DNA from: a virus
Strand: one strand, 5' to 3'
Length of the DNA stretch: 31,001 bases
Virus record (IMG/VR): IMGVR_UViG_3300037320_000125
Coordinates: 1 to 31,001 of that record
The translations under genes and the position numbers were made by a program. Shown one piece after another: positions 14,886-21,293 of the stretch; position 1 is the stretch's first letter, and the number at the start of each line of letters is the position of its first letter. Under the pieces are notes generated by a model, which was not told the origin of the DNA, searched no databases, and saw only the letters and a program-made list of their open reading frames with translations.

Positions 14886-15316
14886 TGCCCCACCATACCG
14901 CATACATTCGCAACGGTAAAATCCATTCGGACACGCCCCGCGCTCAGTACCTGGCTGAGGTATTGGCGCAAATACCGGACGGCCCGGTACTAATAACGAC
15001 CGAACCGCTTCCCCGGAAACGTTCGGGGCCGTTCAATCGGTACTATCACGGCACCGTCTTAAGTCATCTACTCCACGCGCTGAACGATGCGGGGAATGAT
15101 GTGGCGGTATCGGACCACAACCGGAAGATCGTACACGAGGAGCTACGGGACGGGCCACTATATCCTGATCCGGTGGCGGGCAAGAAGAACAGCACGGCCA
15201 GGCTTACTGATCAGCAGTTTCAGCGGTTCGTTAGGGATGTGGTGAGCGTAACGGATTACTGTTTAGGCTACGCTATACCGGCCCCGCCGGTTTACTGGGA
15301 AACGGTTGACGATTAA
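14885..15316 (+). CDS. NinB-like recombination protein
   Basis: The 143-residue protein has the pattern of NinB/YbcN-like phage proteins: KRSGPFNRYYHGTVLSHLLH near residues 45-64, then DHNRKIVHEELRDGPL, the conserved STARLTDQQFQRFVRDV, and YAIPAPPVYWETVDD at the end, comparable to the usual ...G..IPdP.e. ending. Lambda NinB works in phage recombination and can modulate the RecF-type pathway. The gene is downstream of the exonuclease with a TAATG junction. A terminator follows at 15370-15400. Confidence 0.7.
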   Translation: MPHHTAYIRNGKIHSDTPRAQYLAEVLAQIPDGPVLITTEPLPRKRSGPFNRYYHGTVLSHLLHALNDAGNDVAVSDHNRKIVHEELRDGPLYPDPVAGKKNSTARLTDQQFQRFVRDVVSVTDYCLGYAIPAPPVYWETVDD

Positions 15317-15335
15317 AAACTAAGACTCCACGCAC

Positions 15336-15479
15336 GATTTGGTGACACACGTTGCGCGTGTTGAGCATACCCCCGCTGGATTAGTCCGGCGGGGGTTTTT
15401 ATTTAATGTGCGGTAATTGTATTACTATATATTTGGTAATATGGTTATAACGGAGCTATATTTGTGGTGTCACCAAATC
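15336..15479. repeat. 13-bp inverted repeat flanking a terminator and operator-promoter
   Basis: GATTTGGTGACAC (15336-15348) and GTGTCACCAAATC (15467-15479) are perfect reverse complements 118 bases apart. The right arm lies in the leader of the 15487 gene and has a diverged counterpart in the leader of 12422; the left arm lies just after the NinB-like gene. Confidence 0.75.
15370..15400 (+). terminator. Intrinsic terminator after the recombination module
   Basis: CCCCCGC (15370-15376) pairs with GCGGGGG (15389-15395), with an inner GGA/TCC pairing, followed by five T residues and an AT-rich stretch. Confidence 0.85.
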
Positions 15480-15486
15480 AATACAA
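15411..15486 (+). promoter_or_regulatory. Operator 4 with promoter-leader cassette, copy B
   Basis: TTACT-N8-GGTAA covers 15422-15439; the -33 TTTG is at 15432-15435 and the -7 TATATTTG at 15457-15464, again 21 bases apart. The leader carries the palindrome TGGTGTCACCA and AATCAATAC before the ATG at 15487. Geometry and sequence are nearly those of copy A at 12333-12421. Confidence 0.82.
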
Positions 15487-15951
15487 ATGATACAACCTAC
15501 TCCAACCTGCCTAACTCTAGAATTGGAAGGCATATACGCCGAAGGGCATTACTTATTTGCTGAGTTTGTCGGCGGGTCAATGATGCGTTACCCATTCCCA
15601 GCCGAATGCATCGAAGGCGTTGTATTCGACTTTGATACTCAGGCCGGCACCTGGGAAATTGAGGGGGAAGAAGACACGGTGACGATGACCACCGCCGAAC
15701 TATTGGACAACGCCGCAGCGGGTGAGGTTGAGTTCTATTTGGGGTTGTACAATTTGTACCATTTCAAGTACACTGATCACGCACTCAATGCCTGGCAATG
15801 GCTTACCACAACCCGAACTGCTCAGGTCTACGCGCCTACCCTGGCCGACGCGTACGCCGCGTTCCACGCCCGTTTCAAGGGTGCAACCAACGTGGACAAT
15901 ACCAGCCTTCAAAGGGTTAGCCAGGGCCGCGTACTAGTGCAGGCCGCATAA
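15487..15951 (+). CDS. Unknown acidic protein under its own operator-promoter
   Basis: The 154-residue protein is acidic and mixed alpha/beta, with GIYAEGHYLFAEFVGGSMMR near the start and a helical second half (YTDHALNAWQWLTTTRTAQV, LADAYAAFHARFKG). No family, signal peptide or membrane segment is seen. It is a single-gene unit: a strong terminator lies before it, operator 4 controls it, and a tRNA-like element follows. Sharing its control cassette with the recombination gene at 12422 suggests coordinated early expression. Confidence 0.78.
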   Translation: MIQPTPTCLTLELEGIYAEGHYLFAEFVGGSMMRYPFPAECIEGVVFDFDTQAGTWEIEGEEDTVTMTTAELLDNAAAGEVEFYLGLYNLYHFKYTDHALNAWQWLTTTRTAQVYAPTLADAYAAFHARFKGATNVDNTSLQRVSQGRVLVQAA

Positions 15952-15957
15952 GAAAAA

Positions 15958-16044
15958 GGCCGGTCGTATAACGGCTATTACACCGCACCGCTCAGGTGTA
16001 CAACTGAGCGGGACGACATGAACGGTTCGAGTCCGTTCCCGGCA
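15958..16044 (+). tRNA. tRNA-like element, unusual or degenerate
   Basis: The T arm is canonical: AACGG, loop TTCGAGT, CCGTT (about 16020-16036). The D-arm region GTATAACGGCTATTAC is typical of bacterial tRNAs. Acceptor ends pair over five bases (GCCGG with CCGGC) but the outer positions do not fit. The middle departs from the standard form: instead of a 5-bp, 7-base anticodon arm there is a perfect 8-bp stem CCGCTCAG/CTGAGCGG (15988-15995, 16004-16011) with loop GTGTACAA, preceded by surplus bases. If T15997 is position 33 the anticodon would be GTA (Tyr). It could be a decayed tRNA, an unusual phage tRNA or a tRNA mimic. Confidence 0.45.
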
Positions 16045-16079
16045 TCGAGGTTTTTTTCATAATAGTATGGTTTTTAGTC

Positions 16080-16110
16080 CGGCCCCGCCTTGAGATAGCG
16101 GGGCCGCTTT
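16080..16110 (+). terminator. Hairpin terminator before the secreted-protein gene
   Basis: CGGCCCCGC (16080-16088) pairs perfectly with GCGGGGCCG (16098-16106), followed by CTTTAAACC. The T tract is short, so termination efficiency is uncertain. It closes the unit with the tRNA-like element. Confidence 0.6.
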
Positions 16111-16134
16111 AAACCAAACCCAAAATATAAAATA

Positions 16135-16419
16135 ATGAAGTTGATTATTATCTTGGTCATGTTCCCCGCGCTGGCATTTGCTCAGTATAGCCCTGTTTAT
16201 CAGGGCACGGTAGATACCTTCATCGTAAGGCAGCACCAAGAAGTTACTTTTGAGTACCAGACTAAGGACTTACGGATATGGTTTCGCAAAACGCGGGACT
16301 CGGTTCTGGTCGGCGCTGCGGGAGTAGTGTACTACCGCGAGTCCATCGCAAAGCCTGAGTCGTTGTGGCGGGCTTCGGCCTATTACCGGCTGATGGGCCG
16401 GGGCATATTCCCCAAGTAA
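16135..16419 (+). CDS. Small secreted or periplasmic protein
   Basis: The 94-residue protein has a clear Sec signal peptide, MKLIIILVMFPALAFAQ, with likely cleavage after ALAFA, the usual Bacteroidota pattern before Q. The mature part is about 77 residues, beta-rich and basic (VTFEYQTKDLRIWFRKTRDS). No family is recognised. It stands between two terminators as a single-gene unit, like a moron: a cargo gene that is not part of a virion or replication operon. Possible roles are host-envelope alteration or superinfection exclusion, neither shown by the sequence. Confidence 0.75.
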   Translation: MKLIIILVMFPALAFAQYSPVYQGTVDTFIVRQHQEVTFEYQTKDLRIWFRKTRDSVLVGAAGVVYYRESIAKPESLWRASAYYRLMGRGIFPK

Positions 16420-16443
16420 AAATCCTCTTCATTCCGAACGGGT

Positions 16444-16484
16444 CGGGCCGTCTCATCTTGTGGGAGCAAGGGACGGCCCGTTTT
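16444..16484 (+). terminator. Intrinsic terminator after the secreted-protein gene
   Basis: CGGGCCGTC (16444-16452) pairs with GACGGCCCG (16472-16480), with inner CTTG/CAAG pairing (16457-16460, 16467-16470), followed by TTTT. Confidence 0.85.
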
Positions 16485-16816
16485 AAACAAGCGGGCAACC
16501 GCACAGAATGAAAAACCATGATTTCAGGTATAATTTATAGCTGCCAATTCCTCATAATTTCGGCCGACCAGCCAGGGCTGGCCCAGCAGATAATGAACGA
16601 AAGCGGGTATTCAATGGATGACCTTCTCTCAGAGCAGAGAAGGACGCGACATGAAAGCAGAAAAGTGAATCCTGTAATTCGTGAAGCATTCCGCGAGAAA
16701 AGCCTTGAGCCAAACCTAAAGTGCCCTGAGTGCCTTAATCCAACTTCTCCGGAGGAGCTAAAAGTCTTCGGCGGTTTGTGCGAAGAGTGTACATCTTTTT
16801 AAACCAGCGGGCAACC
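16481..16816 (+). repeat. 20-bp direct repeats bracketing the 16518-16802 gene
   Basis: TTTTAAACAAGCGGGCAACC (16481-16500) and TTTTAAACCAGCGGGCAACC (16797-16816) match at 19 of 20 positions with a period of 316 bases. The unit between them contains exactly one gene. Confidence 0.9.
16518..16802 (+). CDS. Small zinc-ribbon protein, possible cargo gene
   Basis: The 94-residue protein ends in a four-cysteine zinc-ribbon motif, CPECLNPTSPEEL then GGLCEEC (about residues 69-91, CxxC-x18-CxxC). The middle is charged and helical (DDLLSEQRRTRHESRKVNPV). Met26 (16593) is an alternative start. Such small ribbons often bind nucleic acid or a protein partner. The gene stands alone, bracketed by 20-bp direct repeats and by terminators, so it looks like a separately acquired cassette. 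Confidence 0.7.
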   Translation: MISGIIYSCQFLIISADQPGLAQQIMNESGYSMDDLLSEQRRTRHESRKVNPVIREAFREKSLEPNLKCPECLNPTSPEELKVFGGLCEECTSF

Positions 16817-16829
16817 CCCCACCACCCTA

Positions 16830-16864
16830 AAGCCCTGCGCCCTAATCCGTCGCAGGGCTTTTTT
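16830..16864. terminator. Terminator between converging operons
   Basis: AAGCCCTGCG (16830-16839) pairs with CGCAGGGCTT (16851-16860) as a perfect 10-bp stem, followed on the plus strand by TTTTTT. It lies where the plus-strand genes meet the end of the minus-strand late operon, overlapping the last codons of the membrane-cupin gene, and probably works in both directions. Confidence 0.88.
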
Positions 16865-17525
16865 GTTCGCGCTGAATAAAGCTGACCCCTTCGCAATATT
16901 CTAGGGCATCGAAAAAGTGAACTACGCCTGGCTTCATCTCAATGCGCCCGCCTTCGTTGACTGTTCCGTTCCCGCGCAGCATACGCGCCCGCCCTTTGGT
17001 AAGATAGGTGAACTCAAGCCCTTTGTGGAAATGGTCGGGGAACTTTGCTTTTTTTTTAACCTTGAAAAATATGGCAATAAATTTATCCTTACCGTGCCTT
17101 TTTGTGATCTCAATTAGGCGGTGTTCGTCAGGGACCAACGCCGGGCTTTCGTAGTCGTAGTTGCGCAGGAATACGCCCGGTTCAGCCTCAAGGTAATGAT
17201 CTGACGGCAAGCTGATGAACTTGGAATTGTCAGCCATTTCGACCGGAAAGTTAACGTACGTTTTCCGGTATCGGCTGGTCATCACCAGGGCGATAACCAT
17301 CACCGACGTATTGAATAATATCCAGAATAGTTCTGCGCTGTTCGGCAGCAGCAAGAAACCAAACTGGCTAATCAAGATACCGGATAGTGCAATTTTCATT
17401 ATCCTACCGGACAAAAAAGGGTGTTCTTGTTTCAGGTTCGAATCCTTTAGGGCCGACGCCAAAATATAGAACGTTGCGGAAATTATGCCCGCGCTGATTA
17501 TTTGCGTTAAGATTTCAAAATTCAT
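16842..17525 (-). CDS. Membrane protein fused to a C-terminal cupin domain
   Basis: The 227-residue protein starts at ATG 17525. The N-terminal part has three hydrophobic helices (about 6-25, 43-61, 67-84). The C-terminal part is a cupin: HFHKGLEFTYLTKG (165-178) fits cupin motif 1, HxH(x)3E(x)6G, exactly, with metal ligands H165, H167 and E171. KPGVVHFFDA (198-207) fits motif 2, with fourth ligand H203. So all four metal ligands are present. Cupins bind a metal and often a small ligand. As the last gene of the late operon next to a holin candidate, it could act in lysis timing or envelope sensing; this is inference. I do not recall such a fusion in phages. Confidence 0.8.
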   Translation of the reverse strand: MNFEILTQIISAGIISATFYILASALKDSNLKQEHPFLSGRIMKIALSGILISQFGFLLLPNSAELFWILFNTSVMVIALVMTSRYRKTYVNFPVEMADNSKFISLPSDHYLEAEPGVFLRNYDYESPALVPDEHRLIEITKRHGKDKFIAIFFKVKKKAKFPDHFHKGLEFTYLTKGRARMLRGNGTVNEGGRIEMKPGVVHFFDALEYCEGVSFIQREQKSPATD

Positions 17526-17538
17526 TTCATCGTATTGT

Positions 17539-17904
17539 TTAACTCTTCCCCTGGTCAGAGTCGGGAAAGAACCGTTTAGCGAAAATTGTAAAAGCGTCAA
17601 TTATCAAGTTCGTAAGGGTAGGTGCCTTCGTTTTTACGCTGTTCAAAACGTCAACTAATAAATAAGATACCGCGATGTTCGCCATCAACGCCACGGCCCG
17701 CAACTCGGTAACCGTGTCTAAGTACTGAATAGAATACCCACAAACTCCCAATCCTGCAACCACTGTCAACCCGGCCCGCCGCAACGTAAAACTGTTACCG
17801 TTCACAACAAACAAAGAAAGCGCCGCCCCGATCAGGCCGGTAAAAACGCCGTGCGGGTCCATTTCCAACGCTGCGCACAATTCTAATATAACGTTATGTT
17901 TCAT
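17539..17904 (-). CDS. Holin candidate, three membrane segments
   Basis: The 121-residue protein has three hydrophobic stretches at about 20-36 (GVFTGLIGAALSLFVV), 42-61 (RAGLTVVAGLGVCGYSIQYL) and 68-88 (LRAVALMANIAVSYLLVDVL). A short amphipathic C-terminus ends with acidic and basic residues. Size, topology and late-operon position fit phage holins, which make the membrane holes that release the endolysin. The endolysin is 5 kb upstream in the same operon. A terminator sits just before it, so it may have separate timing. Confidence 0.6.
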   Translation of the reverse strand: MKHNVILELCAALEMDPHGVFTGLIGAALSLFVVNGNSFTLRRAGLTVVAGLGVCGYSIQYLDTVTELRAVALMANIAVSYLLVDVLNSVKTKAPTLTNLIIDAFTIFAKRFFPDSDQGKS

Positions 17905-17921
17905 CGCTTTTTTTTCATACC

Positions 17922-17957
17922 AAAAAAGGGACTGAGCAAACGCCCAGCCCCTTTATC
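17922..17957 (-). terminator. Hairpin terminator before the holin candidate
   Basis: On the minus strand, AAAGGGGCTGGGC pairs with GCTCAGTCCCTTT around a GTTT loop with two imperfect pairs, followed by a run of T residues. It lies between the 17979-18401 gene and the holin candidate. Confidence 0.65.
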
Positions 17958-17978
17958 TTTTGCGCTAAAAAGTAGCCT

Positions 17979-18401
17979 TTAGTCGATCAGTTCGGCCAGT
18001 TGTTCAGCCGTCCAACCGTCACCCGATGCAGCAATAGGCCCGTTATTCAGGGCTGCTGCTACTTTGGTCAAGGTGCTTTTTTTCGTCTTGCGTGCGGCCA
18101 TACTGACCGCGCCCTGTATGCCACCGATCAGGGCGGCAATGTCGGCGGCGTCGTCAACCGGAACGTCGCCAAGCAACTCAGCGGTAACGTCATCAACGAC
18201 CCCCTGCTTGCCGTCCGGCGTAGCGTCGGCCAGTTCGGAAGTGATTTCACTAACGCCCTGAATGCCTTGCTCACCACGCAGAAAAACGTTGATGTAATTG
18301 CCGATGTCGGTAAGGGTCAATTTGCCGTCCGAAAGGCTTTTGTAGGTTGCAGCGATGCCACTAGATAGCAAGGATACGAACTCTTTTGTCTCTTTTAACA
18401 T
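17979..18401 (-). CDS. Hypothetical late protein
   Basis: The 140-residue acidic protein has no recognised family. It begins helical (LKETKEFVSLLSSGIAATYK), has an Asp-rich middle (DDVTAELLGDVPVDDAADIA) and a basic patch (ARKTKKSTLTKV), with no signal or membrane segment strong enough to call. It sits between a structural-type gene and the lysis-type genes, with a terminator behind it. Confidence 0.7.
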   Translation of the reverse strand: MLKETKEFVSLLSSGIAATYKSLSDGKLTLTDIGNYINVFLRGEQGIQGVSEITSELADATPDGKQGVVDDVTAELLGDVPVDDAADIAALIGGIQGAVSMAARKTKKSTLTKVAAALNNGPIAASGDGWTAEQLAELID

Positions 18402-18481
18402 AACTCTTTAGGGGTTTGGATTTGAGGGCTTAGGGCGGGCCTGGGTATTACCAGACCGCACCCGTTAACCCCAAAATAGAT

Positions 18482-18961
18482 TTACTTTTTGGCCTTGGCC
18501 TTTGTCGCTGTCGCCGTGATCCCAACGGTGGAAATGTTGGTGCGGCTAAGGTCTGCGTCTACGCCATCAACAAGAACGTCCGTAACCGTCCCGGAGCCGG
18601 TATGCATCACGGTAAGCGTATCGGACGCCTTCGTTACGCTTACGATGCTGTCGATTTCGTGCAGAGCGATAATGTCGTGAATGGCGGTCTGGATAACCAG
18701 CGGCGTGGATTGTGCGCTGATCGCGTACGGAACGCGGGCCTGCGTCAACTGGTCTTCGTTGGAAAACGGCAAAAACGTACTGACGCCATCCTTTCCAGTG
18801 TAGCGGATGCCCTCAATACTGACGGAAGAACTCACGTCAATGTCGCCGGAATCAACGCGGGGCGTTCCGGTGCCGGTGACCGGCTTGAGTTTCAGGGCGT
18901 TTTCTTTATTCGCTGATGGGTTGGCCCGAAAAAGGCCGATTTTGTTGGCGTCGAATGACAT
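18482..18961 (-). CDS. Hypothetical structural-type protein
   Basis: The 159-residue protein is beta-rich with Thr/Ser/Asp/Gly-dense strands (DSGDIDVSSSVSIEGIRYTG, VMHTGSGTVTDVLVDGVDA), a composition usual for phage head-decoration or tail proteins, and ends in a short basic run (KAKAKK). Its start overlaps the stop of the zinc-cysteine protein gene by one base (TAATG). Position downstream of portal suggests a virion component, but no family is recognised. Confidence 0.7.
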   Translation of the reverse strand: MSFDANKIGLFRANPSANKENALKLKPVTGTGTPRVDSGDIDVSSSVSIEGIRYTGKDGVSTFLPFSNEDQLTQARVPYAISAQSTPLVIQTAIHDIIALHEIDSIVSVTKASDTLTVMHTGSGTVTDVLVDGVDADLSRTNISTVGITATATKAKAKK

Positions 18962-19293
18962 TAGTAGAATGTTTTATCTGTTATTTCCCATTTGCCCAGC
19001 GGACAGACGGCCTTGACTATTCGTAATTTGATGGGGCTAAAGTACCGGAGCGTCCGGGTTTTGACGGATAGGAAACAGCCGCAACGGGTGCAGCCTTTCA
19101 CCCCACCGATCACGCCGGGCGCGGTCACTTTTCCCAAATGCGGGCACGCATTACACACGTTCATTCTTTCGCTGGCCTGTTCAGGGCTGACCAGTTCACC
19201 GCCTGCGGCAACGTACATTCCTACTAGCCGCTCAGCTAAACTATCCGAATCGGTAGCGGCCGACGTTGTTGGGTCGTCTGTCTTTGCATTCAT
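18961..19293 (-). CDS. Cysteine-rich putative zinc-binding late protein
   Basis: The 110-residue protein has a metal-binding cysteine arrangement from about residue 47 on: NVCNACPHLG, then GCTRCGCFL and a further VCPLGKW. So CxxC...CxxCxC...C could hold one or two zinc ions. The N-terminus is disordered and acidic. The first ATG (19293) overlaps the neighbour by 53 bases; an internal Met26 (19218) would avoid the overlap. From memory, small proteins of this kind occur in head-tail regions of Bacteroidota phages, but function is unknown. Confidence 0.68.
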   Translation of the reverse strand: MNAKTDDPTTSAATDSDSLAERLVGMYVAAGGELVSPEQASERMNVCNACPHLGKVTAPGVIGGVKGCTRCGCFLSVKTRTLRYFSPIKLRIVKAVCPLGKWEITDKTFY

Positions 19294-19921
19294 GGCAGGT
19301 ATTTAGGTTGCAATTGCACGGCGTTATTGCCTCGTCTACGTATAGCTTCCACCCGGACAACTCTTCATCCTCCCGGTTTTCATCGCTCAACATGAAGTTC
19401 TCAAGTACTTGCCAGGCCCGTTCGCGGTCCCGGAACACGGCGCGTTCAATTGACTTGATTCTGTCAACGTCTTGCGCGTTGTACCTGCGCCCTCCGTAGT
19501 TCATGCCCTGATCTGTGACCTGGGTAAGAATGTAGGGCAACCGCTGGCTAAGGGCAACATAGGCTAGGTACGGACCCAGAAAAGAGCAAAACAAATCCTC
19601 ATAAGTTGCAGAACCAAAGCGCGGCGCGTCCCCCCATGCTAACGCATAGTCAGGCGCTTGCGTTGTTTCGACCAGGGCCACGCGGTAACCGCCGCGCCAA
19701 ACCACAGCATCCCCCACCGCGTAGGATTTTGTTACGTACGGGCGTGCTGAGGAATAGTCCACCAGGTTGGCCACCATCGCGTTCCAGAGCGTTGCGCCAA
19801 TGCACCGGACCGCCTCAGCGTATTCTATTGCGTACAGTTCGCGGAACGTGCATGGGTTGAAGTCCAATTTTACCGGGGTGTACCTGATTATATCAGCCGG
19901 GGTGAGTAGTCCTTTACGCAT
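19241..19921 (-). CDS. Head-tail region protein downstream of portal
   Basis: The 226-residue protein begins LLTPADIIRYTPVKLDFNPC and has an aromatic-rich body (FCSFLGPYLAYVALSQRLPY, GMNYGGRRYNAQDVDRIKSI). The end is Cys-rich (CNCNLNTCHECKD), probably metal binding. The start is ATG 19921, overlapping the portal stop by eight bases; a longer frame upstream would run far into portal. Position just after portal is that of a head-completion or adaptor protein, which is my inference. I do not recognise the family. Confidence 0.75.
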   Translation of the reverse strand: MRKGLLTPADIIRYTPVKLDFNPCTFRELYAIEYAEAVRCIGATLWNAMVANLVDYSSARPYVTKSYAVGDAVVWRGGYRVALVETTQAPDYALAWGDAPRFGSATYEDLFCSFLGPYLAYVALSQRLPYILTQVTDQGMNYGGRRYNAQDVDRIKSIERAVFRDRERAWQVLENFMLSDENREDEELSGWKLYVDEAITPCNCNLNTCHECKDRRPNNVGRYRFG

Positions 19922-21284
19922 TTTGTGGTTCATTTTGTGGTTCGGGAATGATACCGGGCGCAGCCTGGGCCGGATCGGGCCGCAACTGTTCCAGCTTCTT
20001 GGTAATCTCGTTGGGGAATTGGATGCCCATTGCACGAAGGGCGGGCGGTGCCCCTTCCGTTTCCATTATTTCGCCAATTACGCCGTTCCAAATTGCCTCA
20101 AAATAGTTCTGTTTAGGCTCGACCGTTTCCGTGTTTTTCAGCACAAACGTATCAATCAGCAGGTTACCGCCTAACGTTGCGGTTGCCTTGCGCAAACTGG
20201 TAAGTATAGTGTCCCAGCCCAGCGCCGCCGCCACCTTATCTTCGGCCTTATCGCCCTGGTATTGCAGGTAAGCAACGTCCCGGTTTACTTCTAGGTCTAT
20301 TTCGGTGGGGGGTTTGCCGCCAAATGGGTACTCAAGTAGTCCGATGCTGGCTTGGTTTTTCTTTGGCCCCATCGCGTTGCCCTTCGTGGCTACGCTTGTT
20401 GTCACCTCCTGAATAGTGCGCAGGTTTTGTGTGAACGTGTCCACCGCCTTTCCGTCGTCCCCCAACTGGTCGCCTATCGCGTTCGGGTCTTCGCCTTCGA
20501 TGGCCAGCAACTTCTTTGTTACGAACTCAGCCGCGCTTACCTTGCTGATGTGGTTACCGTGCTGAAAATCAACGTACAACCAGGTAAGAAACGCAATAAG
20601 GCGGGTGCGGCCGTAGTAGTCGCCGCCGCCGCTGCGCTTTTTGGCCTTCATGTGGATAACCGTTGCTTCCGTGCCGTCCGGCATTTCCATGAACCGCAAC
20701 GGCTGACCGGCGGGCGTTACCCGGTACAGGTCGGGCGGGTACTTGTCCAGCTTTGCTGTGTCGAACAGGAACTTAGAGTTTAGTACGAATTCGTCCAACG
20801 GGTCATCGCTGAATACGTACATCGTATCTAGGTAGTCGAGTACTTCGAACCCGTACCGCACGGCCCCACCAGCGCGGGCGCGGGTAACACGTAGGTACCC
20901 GTTGCCTGATTCGGTAAGGTGGCCGTCCGCTTCTTTGCTCAGCGTGTTAATGTCCGTAACCGTCAAGCCGTAGCCGGACAACGCCTTGCAATACTCAATT
21001 TGTTGAGGGATAGGCGCGGGCACGGCCTCAATATCAAGCCCCGGATAGGTCCGCGCCACAACGTTCAGGTTCAGCCCAAACGTATAGGCTTGCCGCGCTT
21101 CCAATACGGTTTGATAGGTAGGGCTAAGTTCACATAAGTCCCGCAATAGGCGCAGGAATAAATGACTGGACCGCTCCCACGTTCCGAAATACGGAATGGC
21201 TTTGTGTTCCCGAATCCAATGTGCCAGGTCTTGCGGGTCGGGCGTCTCGGTAGGAATTGGATTTTGAAGTTGGAATAAAGACAT
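19914..21284 (-). CDS. Portal protein
   Basis: The 456-residue protein reads as a phage portal. It has an N-terminal alpha/beta wing, a helical stem and crown, and characteristic segments: SSHLFLRLLRDLCELSPTYQ near the start, ATVIHMKAKKRSGGGDYYGR (conserved G-x-S/Y-G stretch), IAFLTWLYVDFQHGNHISKV, and a C-terminal disordered PEPQNEPQNA tail. The portal forms the dodecameric ring through which DNA enters and leaves the head, and it docks the terminase. Unusually, it is about 18 kb from the terminase genes and downstream of capsid, fibre and lysin genes. Confidence 0.85.
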   Translation of the reverse strand: MSLFQLQNPIPTETPDPQDLAHWIREHKAIPYFGTWERSSHLFLRLLRDLCELSPTYQTVLEARQAYTFGLNLNVVARTYPGLDIEAVPAPIPQQIEYCKALSGYGLTVTDINTLSKEADGHLTESGNGYLRVTRARAGGAVRYGFEVLDYLDTMYVFSDDPLDEFVLNSKFLFDTAKLDKYPPDLYRVTPAGQPLRFMEMPDGTEATVIHMKAKKRSGGGDYYGRTRLIAFLTWLYVDFQHGNHISKVSAAEFVTKKLLAIEGEDPNAIGDQLGDDGKAVDTFTQNLRTIQEVTTSVATKGNAMGPKKNQASIGLLEYPFGGKPPTEIDLEVNRDVAYLQYQGDKAEDKVAAALGWDTILTSLRKATATLGGNLLIDTFVLKNTETVEPKQNYFEAIWNGVIGEIMETEGAPPALRAMGIQFPNEITKKLEQLRPDPAQAAPGIIPEPQNEPQNA

Positions 21285-21293
21285 GGTGCGGGT

